A stretch of DNA of 45,932 bases from Rhodospirillaceae bacterium (GTDB lineage Bacteria > Pseudomonadota > Alphaproteobacteria > Bin65): positions 40,028 to 85,959 of the forward strand of contig VXNK01000052.1 in assembly GCA_009840595.1 (NCBI GenBank). Reading direction: 5' to 3'. A program made the position numbers and the translations under genes. Below the pieces are notes generated by a model. The model was not told where the DNA came from. It did not search any database and saw only the letters and a program-made list of their open reading frames with translations. The first letter of the stretch is position 1. Every line of letters begins with the position of its first letter. Positions 33,203-42,513 of this stretch are shown here, piece by piece.

Positions 33203-34297
33203 ATGGCGACCCCCGAGCGTCGTGGATTGGAACTGCGCAACGTTTCGAAGTTCTACGGCGACATCGCGGCGATGGACGACGTATCCCTGACGGTCGAACC
33301 GGGGCGGTTTCTGACGCTGCTCGGTCCCTCTGGCTCGGGGAAAACCACGATCCTCATGTCAATAGCCGGGTTCGTCCAACCTTCGCGCGGCGACATCCTG
33401 CTCGACGGAAAGACGATCACCGGCTTGCCCGCCGAGAAGCGCAATTTCGGCATGGTGTTTCAGGGCTATGCCCTGTTCCCCAACATGACAGTCGGACAGA
33501 ATATAGCTTTTCCTCTGAAGGTCCGGGGGCTGGACGCAAACATGATCGGATCCCGCGTCACGTCGCTGCTCGAACTGGTTCGGATGGGTCACTTGAAAGC
33601 GCGCCGGCCGAACGAGATTTCTGGCGGACAACAGCAGCGCGTTGCGCTCGCCCGCGCACTCGCGTTCCAACCCGACCTGCTGCTGCTCGACGAACCGCTG
33701 TCGGCGCTCGATCGCAAGCTGCGCGCAGAATTGCAATGGGAACTGAAGTCGCTGCACGAACGTGTCGGGACGACGTTCATCTATGTGACGCACGATCAGG
33801 ACGAGGCGCTGTCCATGTCCGACGAGATCGTCATTTTGAGAGACGGTAAGATCGTCCAGCGGGGTGCGCCGCCCGATCTGTACAACCGTCCCGCCAGCCG
33901 CTTCGTCGCCAATTTTCTCGGCGGCAGCAACTTCCTGTCCGGCAGGATCGAAGAGGCCGATTCCCGAGAATTCCGCTACACCGTAAACGGATACCCTTTT
34001 CTGCAGGCCGGGCCGAGCGGCGACCGGGAACCGGCCCAGGGAGTGCTCGTAGCGATTTCGCCCGAAAAAATTGCCATGTCCAACACGCCTCCCGATGGCG
34101 AAACGAACGCGATCGAAGGAAGAATCGGCTCATTCAGCTACTATGGAGACAGTTTTCATTTTCAGGTCGAGACGGAGCCGCTCGGACGGGTGGAAGTGAA
34201 GACGCCGGCATGGCGATGCGCGGTGGAACCCGTGGCCGGAAACCGTGTCTGGCTTACTTGGTCGCCCGACGCCTCCATACCCGTTATCGACGACTAA
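33203..34297 (+). CDS. ABC transporter ATPase, polyamine type (PotA-like)
   Basis: This 364-aa ATP-binding subunit has the Walker A motif LLGPSGSGKTT (about residues 39-49), Q-loop FQGYALFPNMTV, signature ISGGQQQR, Walker B LLLLDEP and the H-loop VTHDQDEA. The C-terminal 110 residues form a TOBE-type domain. The subunit order and the receptor below place it in the spermidine/putrescine or opine-like import family. It is four bases after the M20 gene and clearly in its operon, but separated from the other transporter genes by a convergent LysR gene. Confidence 0.92.
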   Translation: MATPERRGLELRNVSKFYGDIAAMDDVSLTVEPGRFLTLLGPSGSGKTTILMSIAGFVQPSRGDILLDGKTITGLPAEKRNFGMVFQGYALFPNMTVGQNIAFPLKVRGLDANMIGSRVTSLLELVRMGHLKARRPNEISGGQQQRVALARALAFQPDLLLLDEPLSALDRKLRAELQWELKSLHERVGTTFIYVTHDQDEALSMSDEIVILRDGKIVQRGAPPDLYNRPASRFVANFLGGSNFLSGRIEEADSREFRYTVNGYPFLQAGPSGDREPAQGVLVAISPEKIAMSNTPPDGETNAIEGRIGSFSYYGDSFHFQVETEPLGRVEVKTPAWRCAVEPVAGNRVWLTWSPDASIPVIDD

Positions 34298-34317
34298 TTT
34301 TTTTTGCGGTCCTGCGG

Positions 34318-35211
34318 TCAAGGGCTTGGCTTCATCCTGGCGACGGATCGGATGAAATTTTTCATGATCGGAGTTTCTGTACCGGTCACCCACGCGACCT
34401 CCGTCGGTATCAGCCGGTCGCCGGATTCGAGGTCTTTGACGACAAGGCCTTTGCGAAAATAGTTTCGGGCGCACTCCGGATGAATGGCGATGCCCATATT
34501 CGCCGCGACAAACCCGAATATCCCTTCGCTGTTGAACGCTTCCTGGACGATTTTCGGGCGGAAACCCGCCGACTGGCAGAGCGCCTCCAGGTGACGAAGA
34601 TAGAAATTCCACCAGCGCTCGGCACCGGCCACGAACGGTTCATCCCGCAATTCGGACAGTGGTACCACGTCGTGCTCGGCGAGCCGGTGCTTTTCTGGAA
34701 GGACGACGACGAAACGGTCCTCCTGAACGACGATATGCGAAAGAGATTTCGCAAGAACCGGCCCGGTCATGAATCCGAAATCGATCTTTCTCTGGTCGAG
34801 CGCTTCGATTTGCGGCTCGGAGAACATGTGCGTGAGTTCGAAGGTGGCGCCGGGAAACTCACGACGAAACTGTCCCAGGACCTGTGGCAGGACCCCGCTG
34901 ATGGCAAAGTCGGTATAGCCAATCGCTAGACGCCCGACCTCGCCGACGGCGGCCCTGCGCGCCAGATGCGCCGCCGTTTCGAGCGAGTCCATCGCTTGGC
35001 GGCACCCGTTCAGAAAAACCTCGCCGGCTACGGTGAGCTCGACCCGGCGGTTGGTCCGGTTCAGAAGGCGCACACCGATCATATGCTCAAGCTGCTGGAC
35101 CGCGCGGCTGAGTGAAGGCTGCGCGAGATTGAGCCGTTCTGCGGCGCGGCGAAAGTGAAGTTCCTCCGCAACGGCAATGAAGCAGCGGACGTGGCGGGTT
35201 TCCATCGCCAT
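34318..35211 (-). CDS. LysR-family transcriptional regulator
   Basis: This 297-aa regulator has an N-terminal winged helix (ETRHVRCFIAVAEELHFRRAAERLNLAQPSLSRAVQQLEHMIGVRLLNRTNRRVELT, residues 3-59) and a C-terminal ligand-binding domain of the periplasmic-binding fold. The METRH start and LHFRRAAERL are typical of the CatR/BenM-like branch, which usually responds to small acids or aromatics. ATG 35211 is used; ATG 35205 is equally possible. It lies convergent with the ABC ATPase and divergent from the receptor gene, so it most likely controls the ABC importer and perhaps the M20/ATPase operon. Confidence 0.87.
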   Translation of the reverse strand: MAMETRHVRCFIAVAEELHFRRAAERLNLAQPSLSRAVQQLEHMIGVRLLNRTNRRVELTVAGEVFLNGCRQAMDSLETAAHLARRAAVGEVGRLAIGYTDFAISGVLPQVLGQFRREFPGATFELTHMFSEPQIEALDQRKIDFGFMTGPVLAKSLSHIVVQEDRFVVVLPEKHRLAEHDVVPLSELRDEPFVAGAERWWNFYLRHLEALCQSAGFRPKIVQEAFNSEGIFGFVAANMGIAIHPECARNYFRKGLVVKDLESGDRLIPTEVAWVTGTETPIMKNFIRSVARMKPSP

Positions 35212-35426
35212 TTGATACACAAATAACATCAAACAATGCCTTATCGATATTATACAAGTCAATGACCATTCTGTAGCATCGGAGCCGCTAACGGTCCTCC
35301 AGGCGCGACGTATCGGATTCCATCGGGATCGAGGCTGGCCCGCAACACGATCCGCTAGCACTGTGGCGCCCGATTCCGACACGGTTGAAATTCGGCATGC
35401 GCGCCTCTTCAGAGAGATGCAGCGCC
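35212..35426. promoter_or_regulatory. Divergent LysR/ABC receptor promoter region
   Basis: These 215 bases lie between the LysR gene (minus) and the ABC receptor gene (plus). The part next to LysR (35212-35275) is AT-rich with runs such as TCGATATTATACAAGTCAATG and should hold promoters and LysR sites. No single site can be fixed by eye. Confidence 0.45.
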
Positions 35427-36545
35427 ATGCACGAGCACCAAACCTTCGCAGAGGATGTCGCCGAACTCGCGCTTGAGCAGTACGCCGACAAAACGATTGA
35501 CCGCCGCACGCTGGTGAAGGCGTTGGGGATGCTCGGCCTTGCACCGGTCTTCTTCAAGTCGGGCGCCGCCTTCGGCCAGGTGAAGGAACTGGTTGTCGTG
35601 AACTGGGGCGGACCGGCGATCAAGGCTTACCAGAACGCGTTCGGCAAACCGTTCGAAAAGAAAACCGGGATCAAGATCGTAATCGACGGTACAGGTCCGG
35701 GCGCCGGCAAGGTGCGCGCCATGGTCGACGCGAAGAACGTAACCTGGGACGTGCTCGACGCGGGCGTCGGCACCGCGCTGCTGCTCGGCAGCAAGGGATA
35801 TCTCGAAGCGATCGACTACAATATCGTCGATAAGTCCAAGGTTCGTCCCGAGTTTGTGTACAAGTGGGGGATCTCCGACTATCTGTTTTCGTTCGTTCTT
35901 ACCTACGATGGGAAAAAACTGGGCGACAGAAAGCCGACGAGCTGGAAGGATTTCTGGAACGTAAAGGACTTTCCGGGCAAGCGGCTGTTACGCAAGAACC
36001 CGATCGGCCAGCTCGAGTGCGCCCTGCTCGGCGACGGCGTCCCCCACGACAAAGTCTATCCGATCGATCTCGATCGCGCGCTCGAGAAGATCAGGGAGAT
36101 CAAGGAGCACACAGTATTCTGGGGGTCGGGATCGCAAAGTCAGCAATTCTTCATGCAAGGCGAGGTTGTCATGGGCAATCTCTGGCACAATCGCTCCAAC
36201 CTGCTGCGCCGCGACACGAAAGACCGCATCCAATGGACCTGGACCGACGGCATCGTTGCGTCCGGCGTCTGGTCGGTCGTCAAGAACAATCCGGGCGGCA
36301 AGGACGCCGCAATGAAGTTCATCGACTTCGCCATCGGCGACGTTGACGGCCAGATCGCGCTGTTCAAGGTGATGAGCAGCGGCCCGGCAAACCCGAAGGC
36401 GACGGCGATGGTCCCCGCGGACATGCGGGCCTACGATCCGAGCCAGCCGGAGAACTACAACAAGCAGGTCAAGTTCGACGCCGAATGGTGGGGCAAGAAC
36501 GAGATCGAAGCGTTTGAGCGTTACCGCGACGTGATCTCGTCCTGA
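35427..36545 (+). CDS. ABC transporter substrate-binding protein, polyamine type
   Basis: This 372-aa periplasmic receptor resembles the PotD/spermidine-putrescine group. It has an unusually long N-terminal segment (26 residues) and then a likely Tat signal: DRRTLVKALGMLGLAPVFF has twin arginines followed by a hydrophobic stretch. The mature domain begins KELVVVNWGGPAIKAYQNAFGKPFEKKTGI, typical of the group. FWGSGSQSQQFFMQGEVVMGN and PTSWKDFWNVKDFPGKR are further landmarks. It is followed by two permeases in the usual order. The ligand is probably a cationic amine or related small molecule, but not shown. Confidence 0.88.
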   Translation: MHEHQTFAEDVAELALEQYADKTIDRRTLVKALGMLGLAPVFFKSGAAFGQVKELVVVNWGGPAIKAYQNAFGKPFEKKTGIKIVIDGTGPGAGKVRAMVDAKNVTWDVLDAGVGTALLLGSKGYLEAIDYNIVDKSKVRPEFVYKWGISDYLFSFVLTYDGKKLGDRKPTSWKDFWNVKDFPGKRLLRKNPIGQLECALLGDGVPHDKVYPIDLDRALEKIREIKEHTVFWGSGSQSQQFFMQGEVVMGNLWHNRSNLLRRDTKDRIQWTWTDGIVASGVWSVVKNNPGGKDAAMKFIDFAIGDVDGQIALFKVMSSGPANPKATAMVPADMRAYDPSQPENYNKQVKFDAEWWGKNEIEAFERYRDVISS

Positions 36546-36574
36546 GGGGTCGGTCAGCCGCCGACCGCATCGGC

Positions 36575-37417
36575 ATGAACGCCGGATTTCGGGAGCGTCA
36601 GGCCTATTGGCTCCTGATCGCGCCGGCGTTCGCGCTGATGCTCTTTTTCTATCTCCTGCCGCTGGTCCAGTTGCTCTGGATCAGCGTCACCGAGCCTGCG
36701 CCCGGACTGGGCAACTACAAATCCGTCATCGCGTCAGCGCCGATCCGGCGCATTGTCTGGACGACCTTGCGCGTCTGCATCGAGACGACCGGCCCGACGG
36801 TCATTCTCGGCTATCTGATCGCGTATGCCATGGTCCATGTGAACCGCGGACAGTTCGCATGGATGATGTTGTGCGTGATGCTGTCCTTCTGGGTTTCGGT
36901 GCTCGTGCGCGCCTTTTCCTGGCTGGTGATGCTGAACACGAACGGCGTCGTAAACACGTTTCTGATCTCGACCGGCCTTGCCGCAGAGCCGCTGTCCCTG
37001 GCCTATAACGAAACCGGCGTCGTCATTTCCATCGTTCATTTCATGCTGCCGTTCGCGGTGCTGCCGATCTATGCAAATATGGCCGGCATCGACAAAATCT
37101 ATGTCGCCGCTGCGCGCGGGCTCGGCGCCTCGCCATGGCAGGCGTTCTGGCGGGTCTACTTCCCCCTGAGCGCCCCGGGCATCGTTGGCGCCAGCGTGCT
37201 GGTGTTCGTCTTTTCGCTCGGGTTTTTCGTCACTCCGGCCATTATGGGCGGCGGCAAGGTCGTGATGCTGGCAGAGTATATCAGCGTCCAGATTCAGGAT
37301 CTTCTGCGCTGGGGCCTGGCCGCGACCCTGGCGGCGCTTCTTTTGATCGGCGTTTTCGCCATCCTCGCGATCATGTCGCGCTTCATCGATTTGCGCATGC
37401 TGTTCGGTGCGAAATGA
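36575..37417 (+). CDS. ABC transporter permease, polyamine type (PotB-like)
   Basis: This 280-aa inner-membrane permease has about six hydrophobic segments. It carries the cytoplasmic EAA-like loop AAARGLGASPWQAFWRVYFPLSAPG (about residues 187-211) that contacts the ATPase. The first helix follows a short basic N-terminus (MNAGFRERQAYW). It sits 29 bases after the receptor gene and overlaps the next permease by four bases (ATGA). With its partner it forms the membrane channel of the importer, powered by the ATPase encoded at 33203. Confidence 0.9.
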   Translation: MNAGFRERQAYWLLIAPAFALMLFFYLLPLVQLLWISVTEPAPGLGNYKSVIASAPIRRIVWTTLRVCIETTGPTVILGYLIAYAMVHVNRGQFAWMMLCVMLSFWVSVLVRAFSWLVMLNTNGVVNTFLISTGLAAEPLSLAYNETGVVISIVHFMLPFAVLPIYANMAGIDKIYVAAARGLGASPWQAFWRVYFPLSAPGIVGASVLVFVFSLGFFVTPAIMGGGKVVMLAEYISVQIQDLLRWGLAATLAALLLIGVFAILAIMSRFIDLRMLFGAK

Positions 37418-38238
37418 GCGGGGAGCGCAGGGCCTTCGGCAGATGCATGATTCTCGGCGCGGCTTGGCTTGCGATCGCCTTCCTGGTACTGCCTATGCTC
37501 GTCGTCTTTCCGGTTTCGCTGACCGACCGGTACTTCCTGTCCCTGCCTCAGGATGCGCTGTCGTTCGAGCATTATGCGAACTTCTTCCACAGCGCCGAGT
37601 GGCTGTCGGCAACCTGGCAGAGCTTTGCGATCGGCGTGTCGGCAAGTATCGCTGCGATGGCGCTGGGCTCGCTGTGCGCCATCGGCTGCTGGCGCCTGTC
37701 GTCGCGTGCGTCCGAGATCGTGCGCGCACTCATGCTAACGCCGATCATCGTGCCCGCCATCGTGCATGCGCTGGCGTTCAATCGCACCTGGGTCCAATTG
37801 GATCTGCTTGACAGCTATCTGGGTGTGATCCTGGCCCATGCGCTCATCGGGATGCCGTATGTAGTCATCACCGTTTCCGCATCTCTTGCCAATTTCGATC
37901 CGAAGCTGGAGCAGGCGGCGCGCAATCTAGGCGCTTCGCTGTGGCAGACTGTCCGCTATGTCATCGTCCCGGCGATCAGGCCGGGTGTCCTTTCCGGCGG
38001 CGCGATCGCGTTTGCGATTTCGTTCGACGACATCGTCGTGGTCCTGTTCATCACCAGTCGCCACATCTACACACTGCCCAAGCGAATCTGGAACGGCATT
38101 CAGGACCACCTCGACCCCACGATCGCCGTTGTCGCTTCCCTTCTGATTGCCACGACTTTCGCAATCGTGATGACAAGACACCTGGTCGAAAAGCATCGAC
38201 AACTCCAACGCGGCGTCGGCGAAACCGAAGGCAGATGA
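37414..38238 (+). CDS. ABC transporter permease, polyamine type (PotC-like)
   Basis: This 274-aa inner-membrane permease has about six membrane segments. The EAA loop is QAARNLGASLWQTVRYVIVPAIRPG (about residues 168-192), and GGAIAFAISFDDIVVVLF is a PotC-like landmark. It starts at ATG 37414 inside the PotB-like stop (ATGA overlap). It is the last gene of the receptor-permease unit, followed by about 175 bases with nothing recognisable before the convergent ornithine-cyclodeaminase-like gene. Confidence 0.9.
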   Translation: MSGERRAFGRCMILGAAWLAIAFLVLPMLVVFPVSLTDRYFLSLPQDALSFEHYANFFHSAEWLSATWQSFAIGVSASIAAMALGSLCAIGCWRLSSRASEIVRALMLTPIIVPAIVHALAFNRTWVQLDLLDSYLGVILAHALIGMPYVVITVSASLANFDPKLEQAARNLGASLWQTVRYVIVPAIRPGVLSGGAIAFAISFDDIVVVLFITSRHIYTLPKRIWNGIQDHLDPTIAVVASLLIATTFAIVMTRHLVEKHRQLQRGVGETEGR

Positions 38239-38414
38239 GTCTCGCCCCTTCGTTGCCAGGCCGGTTCGGGATAGCTGGCAATCTGGACTGCTCCTGCCGG
38301 ATTTCTGGAGACGCCTGCATCGGGCGGCCCTGACGCCGGCAGTCGCGTCGCGCATGGGCGAACGGGCAATCGAAGCTATCGCAGGATCGTCCCCGGTCCC
38401 GGTGCGCCCGTTGA

Positions 38415-39419
38415 TCAAGCGAAGGGCAGCGTCGCGCCGATGCCCGTCCGTTCCGCCTTTTCCAGCATGGCGGCGCCGAGGGCGATATCGCTCAGGCTCA
38501 GGCCGCGGTGCCAGAACAGGTTGGTCTCCCCGTCGTTTTCGCGCCCGGGTTTCAGGCCGGCGACGATCTCACCCATTTCGGCATGCAATGTCTCTTCGGT
38601 CAGCTTGCCCTCGTCGACATGGCGGCGCAGCGACCCGAAGGGCTTGCCCGGCTTGCACTGGCCCCAGTCGTCGACCACGATCTTGTCCATGATGTCGGTG
38701 AGCGAGAGTTCGACGCTGCTCATCGTGCCGTAGGGAACGACGAAGGCGCCCGGCTTCACCCATTCCGTCAGGAACAGCGGCTCGGGCGCCGGCAGGCGCG
38801 ACGCCTCGACCAGGATGTCGGCGCCGTCGAGGCAGTCCTTCCAGTTGTCCGTAACGATGACCGCCTTGCCCAGGTCTTCGCTCAGCCGGGCGCCGAAAGC
38901 CTCCCGGCTCTCCGGCCGGCGGGAATGGACGCGGATCTCGTCGAAATCGAACAGCCGGTCGAGCAGCCGGACGTTCCAGTAAGCGGTGCCGCGCGCGCCG
39001 ATATGCCCGAGGGTCCGGCAGTCGCGGCGCGCCAGGTATTTCGCGCCGATCGCGGTCATCGCGCCGGTGCGCATCTCGGTGATCGCCGTGGCGTCGACGA
39101 TCGCGCGCGGCATGCCGGTCTCCGGATCGAACAGGCACAGGATCGCCATCTCCGACGGCAGGCCCAGTTTGTAGTTGTCGACGAAGTCGCCGACCATCTT
39201 GAAGCCGGCAAAGCCCAACGGCTTGATGTAACCGCGCAGCAGGTTGAAATGGCCCTTGTCCGACGATTCGGGCACCAGGTGGACGCGCGGTTCGAGGACC
39301 GTCTCGCCGTTGCCCTGGGCGCGCAGGCCGGATTCGACCGCGGCGATGATCTCGTCCTCGGTCATGGCGAGCGCGTCGACGTCCCTGCCGTTGAGATAGG
39401 AGATCGAGATGTCGGGCAT
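38415..39419 (-). CDS. Ornithine cyclodeaminase/mu-crystallin family protein
   Basis: This 334-aa NAD(P)-dependent protein matches the OCD/mu-crystallin family. Landmarks are EPRVHLVPE, GFKMVGDFVDNYKLGLPSEMAILCLFDPETGMPRAIVDATAITEMRTGAMTAIGAKYLARRD (residues ~71-132) and a nucleotide-binding segment TLGHIGARGTAYW in place of the usual GxGxQA. Family members include ornithine cyclodeaminase, alanine dehydrogenase and ketimine reductases, so an imine or amino-acid reaction is likely. AGGGAAGG lies before ATG 39419 on this strand. It is divergent from the TctCBA operon, which may import its substrate. Confidence 0.85.
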   Translation of the reverse strand: MPDISISYLNGRDVDALAMTEDEIIAAVESGLRAQGNGETVLEPRVHLVPESSDKGHFNLLRGYIKPLGFAGFKMVGDFVDNYKLGLPSEMAILCLFDPETGMPRAIVDATAITEMRTGAMTAIGAKYLARRDCRTLGHIGARGTAYWNVRLLDRLFDFDEIRVHSRRPESREAFGARLSEDLGKAVIVTDNWKDCLDGADILVEASRLPAPEPLFLTEWVKPGAFVVPYGTMSSVELSLTDIMDKIVVDDWGQCKPGKPFGSLRRHVDEGKLTEETLHAEMGEIVAGLKPGRENDGETNLFWHRGLSLSDIALGAAMLEKAERTGIGATLPFA

Positions 39420-39551
39420 GAGCCTTCCCTGCCGCCGTTGACCGCTTCCGATGATAGAAATACGTTTCCGTCAAGTCCATGCAGGCCGCGCCGTATCCGG
39501 CTCGCCGGATTCCGGGGCCGGGCACGGGCGGGAAATCGGGAGGAAATGGTT

Positions 39552-40523
39552 ATGAAATTATCGTTATCGCTTACGCGTCCGCTCGCTGTTGCGGCCGGCA
39601 TTGCAGCGGTTTCCATCGCCGCGCCCGCAGCCGCGGAATATCCGGAAAAACCGGTCAGGATCGTCGTGCCGTTCGGCGCCGGGGATTCGCTCGACGGCAC
39701 CGCCCGGGTGATCGCCGAGCAGCTCAAGAAGGAGCTGAAGGTGCCCTTCGTGGTGCAGAACATTCCCGGCGCCGGCGGCGGCAAGGGCACCGCCGAGGCC
39801 AACAAGGCGAAGGGCGACGGCTATACGCTGCTGATGGGCTCGACCGGCGCGCTGACGGCCCGGCCGCTGATCTCGAAACCGGGCTACGTGACGAGCGATT
39901 TCGTGCCGCTGGCCCAGCTCGTCGAGGTGCCGATCGGCCTCGCCGTCAAGGCGGACAGCCCGTTCAAGTCGGTGAAGGACATCGTCGCGGCGGCCAAGGC
40001 CAAGCCCGGCGGCGTCAAATACGCCACGCCCGGTCCCGGCGCGACCCAGCACATCAACATGGAGATTTTCGCCAAGGCCCAAGGCATCAAAATGAAGCAT
40101 ATCGGCGGCCGGGGCGGCAAGGGCGCGATCACCAAGACCCTGTCGGGCGAGGTCGATTTCGTGTTCGTCGGCGCGCCGAACTACACGGGCCTCGCCAGGG
40201 GCGGCAAGCTGCGGGTGATCGGCATCGCGGCCGACGAGCGCGTGCCCTACCTCCCGAACGTGCCGACCTTCAAGGAGCAGGGCTACGACTTCACGGTCGC
40301 CGTGTGGTTCGGCCTGCTGACCCGCAAGGGCACGCCGGCGGCCGTGGTGAGCAAGCTGCGCGCGGTCGTGAAGAAAGTCGCCAACCAGGCTTCGACCTCG
40401 GCGCTCTACAAGAAGTTCAACTTCATCGAGGCGTTTCTCGACGGCGAGGGCTTCCAGAAGCGCATCGACGCCAACGTCGCCAAGCACCGGGTCGTGCTCA
40501 AGGATATCGGCCTGATCAAGTAG
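39552..40523 (+). CDS. tctC: Tripartite tricarboxylate transporter receptor (TctC/Bug)
   Basis: This 323-aa periplasmic Bug-family receptor has a clear signal peptide (MKLSLSLTRPLAVAAG, cleavage after AAA near residue 28). The mature start is EYPEKPVRIVVPFGAGDSLDGTARVIAEQL, the Bug hallmark. KYATPGPGATQHINMEIFAKAQGIKMKHI is the second conserved block. ATG 39552 has GGGAGG at eight bases' spacing; ATG 39546 is too close to it. It heads a tctC-tctB-tctA operon, the ion-driven importer of organic acids such as citrate, terephthalate or adipate. The ligand is unknown. Confidence 0.92.
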   Translation: MKLSLSLTRPLAVAAGIAAVSIAAPAAAEYPEKPVRIVVPFGAGDSLDGTARVIAEQLKKELKVPFVVQNIPGAGGGKGTAEANKAKGDGYTLLMGSTGALTARPLISKPGYVTSDFVPLAQLVEVPIGLAVKADSPFKSVKDIVAAAKAKPGGVKYATPGPGATQHINMEIFAKAQGIKMKHIGGRGGKGAITKTLSGEVDFVFVGAPNYTGLARGGKLRVIGIAADERVPYLPNVPTFKEQGYDFTVAVWFGLLTRKGTPAAVVSKLRAVVKKVANQASTSALYKKFNFIEAFLDGEGFQKRIDANVAKHRVVLKDIGLIK

Positions 40524-40565
40524 CGGGCCGCCGATCCGGTCCGTCCCCGAGCCCGGGAAGGGCGC

Positions 40566-41006
40566 GTGCCGAAACGGGCGGACCGGATCGTCGGGCTGGC
40601 GGTCGTCGCGCTCGGCCTCGCGCTGGCGCTGCTGGTCGCCGGCATCGAGATCAACGAACGGCAATCGACCCTTTCGGCGCGCTTCTTCCCCGGCCTGCTG
40701 GCCGGCGCGCTGGTCGTGCTCGGCGGCCTGCTGGCGCTGCGGCCGGGCGATCTCGGCACGGCCGACGCGCTCGCCGGGCTGATGCGGCGGCGCGGCCTGC
40801 TGATGGCCGCCCTGTTCCTGCTCTACTGCCTGACCTTCCGCTATGTCGATTTCCGCCTCGGGACCTGGGCGTTCACGATCCTGTCCCTGTGGATTCTGGG
40901 CTCGCGCCGGCCGCTTGAACTGGCCCTGATCCCGGTTGCGGTCTCGGCCGCGGTGTATGCCGTGTTCCGCTACGGTTTCACCGTGCTGCTGCCGACATGG
41001 ATCTGA
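40566..41006 (+). CDS. tctB: Tripartite tricarboxylate transporter small permease (TctB)
   Basis: This 146-aa protein has four hydrophobic segments in the usual TctB layout: residues ~9-27, 39-58, 76-95 and 104-142, the last being split. QSTLSARFFPGLLAGAL is typical of the family's first loop. It begins at GTG 40566, with GGGAAGG upstream; there is no closer ATG. Its end overlaps the tctA start by ten bases. The exact role of TctB is unclear, though the transporter requires it. Confidence 0.87.
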   Translation: MPKRADRIVGLAVVALGLALALLVAGIEINERQSTLSARFFPGLLAGALVVLGGLLALRPGDLGTADALAGLMRRRGLLMAALFLLYCLTFRYVDFRLGTWAFTILSLWILGSRRPLELALIPVAVSAAVYAVFRYGFTVLLPTWI

Positions 41007-42478
41007 TCTCCTTCTCCGCGATCGGCGCGGCCCTCGGCGCAATCGCCGATCCGATGATCCTGCTCTGGATCCTGATCGGGGTCGTCGTCGGCCTGATCTT
41101 CGGCGCGGCGCCCGGCCTGACCGCGACCGCCGGCGTCGCCATCGCGACCCCGCTGACCTTCGGCGCCTCCTTCGAGGTCGCCATGGCCCTGCTGCTCGGC
41201 ATCTATTGCGGCGGTTATTTCGCCGGGTCGATCCCCGCCATCCTGATCAACACGCCGGGCGCGCCGGGCAACGCGGCGACGGCGCTCGACGGCTACCGCA
41301 TGGCGCGGCGCGGTAACGCCGATCTCGCGGTCAGCCTGTCGGTGGTTTCGTCCTTCATCGGCGGCTTCGTCTCGATCCTCGTGCTGATGCTGGCGGCGCC
41401 GAACCTGGCCAATTTCGCGCTCGAGTTCACCTCGGTCGAGTATTTCGCCCTCGGCACTTTCGGGCTGGTCTGCGTCGCCGCGGTCTCGGGCGGCTCGCTG
41501 CTCAAGGGCATGATCGCCGCCGCGCTCGGCATGCTGCTCGGCTGCAGCGGCATCGATCCGGTCGGCGGCATGACCCGGCTGACCTTCGGCGATCCGAACC
41601 TGCTCGGCGGCGTGCCGCTCATGCCGGCGCTGATCGCCTTTTTCGCGGTCTCGGAAATGCTGGTGCAGGCCGCGCGCAGGGACACGCTGGCCACCCTGCC
41701 GGTGCAACGCCGCGTCGCCGCCCGCGAAGTGGCCGGGCACTATCTGCGCAACAAGTGGCTCACCGTCCGCAGCGCCTTCATCGGCACGGGCATCGGCATC
41801 CTGCCCGGCACCGGGCCGACCATCGCAGCCTGGATCGCCTATGGCGAATCGGCGCGCAAGAAGGCGCCGCAAGCGCAGGAAGAGGGCGATCCGCGCGGCG
41901 TCATCGCGGCGGAGACCGCCAACAACGCGGTGACCGGCGGCGCGCTCATCCCACTGCTCACGCTGGGCATTCCGGGCGATACGGTCACGGCGGTGCTGAT
42001 CGGCGCCCTGCTCATCCAGGGCATCGATCCCGGCCCGTTCTTCATCGCCGAGAAGAGCGACCTGTTCGTGCAGATTTTGCTGATCCTGCTGTTCGCGAAT
42101 ATCTGCATCCTGGTCATCGGCCTCGGCACGCGGCGCTGGCTGCCGGCGATCCTGAAACTGCCGCCGCGCATCCTCATTCCGGTCATCGGCGTGCTGTGCG
42201 CGACCGGCGCCTTCGCGATCAACAACACGCCCTTCGAGGTCGGCCTGATGGCGGTGCTCGGCCTCGCCGGCTACGTCCTGATCCGCTTCGGCTTCCCGAT
42301 GGCGCCGGTGGTCCTCGGCCTCGTGCTCGGCCCGATGGTCGAGACCAACCTCAGGAACGCGCTCACCGCCAACGACATGGACGCGACGGTGTTCGTGACC
42401 CGGCCGATCGCCGCCCTGCTGCTCACCGCCGCCGTCTTCACCATCTTCTGGACCTGGCGGCGGCACCGCAGGGCCTGA
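40997..42478 (+). CDS. tctA: Tripartite tricarboxylate transporter large permease (TctA)
   Basis: This 493-aa polytopic membrane protein is the main transport subunit. It has the conserved GAAPGLTATAGVAIATPLTFG (about residues 35-55) and IYCGGYFAGSIPAILINTPGAPGNAATALDGY (about 72-103) blocks, and later IGTGIGILPGTGPTIAAWIAYGESARKKAPQ and GGALIPLLTLGIPGDTVTAVLIGALLIQGIDPGP. Both glycine/proline-rich signature repeats are intact. It ends the operon; a short GGCC-GAAC-GGCC hairpin follows at 42492-42503 but is too weak to call a terminator. Confidence 0.94.
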   Translation: MDLISFSAIGAALGAIADPMILLWILIGVVVGLIFGAAPGLTATAGVAIATPLTFGASFEVAMALLLGIYCGGYFAGSIPAILINTPGAPGNAATALDGYRMARRGNADLAVSLSVVSSFIGGFVSILVLMLAAPNLANFALEFTSVEYFALGTFGLVCVAAVSGGSLLKGMIAAALGMLLGCSGIDPVGGMTRLTFGDPNLLGGVPLMPALIAFFAVSEMLVQAARRDTLATLPVQRRVAAREVAGHYLRNKWLTVRSAFIGTGIGILPGTGPTIAAWIAYGESARKKAPQAQEEGDPRGVIAAETANNAVTGGALIPLLTLGIPGDTVTAVLIGALLIQGIDPGPFFIAEKSDLFVQILLILLFANICILVIGLGTRRWLPAILKLPPRILIPVIGVLCATGAFAINNTPFEVGLMAVLGLAGYVLIRFGFPMAPVVLGLVLGPMVETNLRNALTANDMDATVFVTRPIAALLLTAAVFTIFWTWRRHRRA

Positions 42479-42513
42479 GGTCGCCCACAGAGGCCGAACG
42501 GCCGCGCGTATTT

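Noticed and set aside
34298..34317. Run of eight T after the ABC ATPase gene
   Set aside because: No GC-rich stem precedes it on the plus strand, so it is not a standard intrinsic terminator, although it may help stop transcription.
42492..42503. GGCC-GAAC-GGCC hairpin after tctA
   Set aside because: Only four base pairs and no T-run; too weak to support as a terminator.
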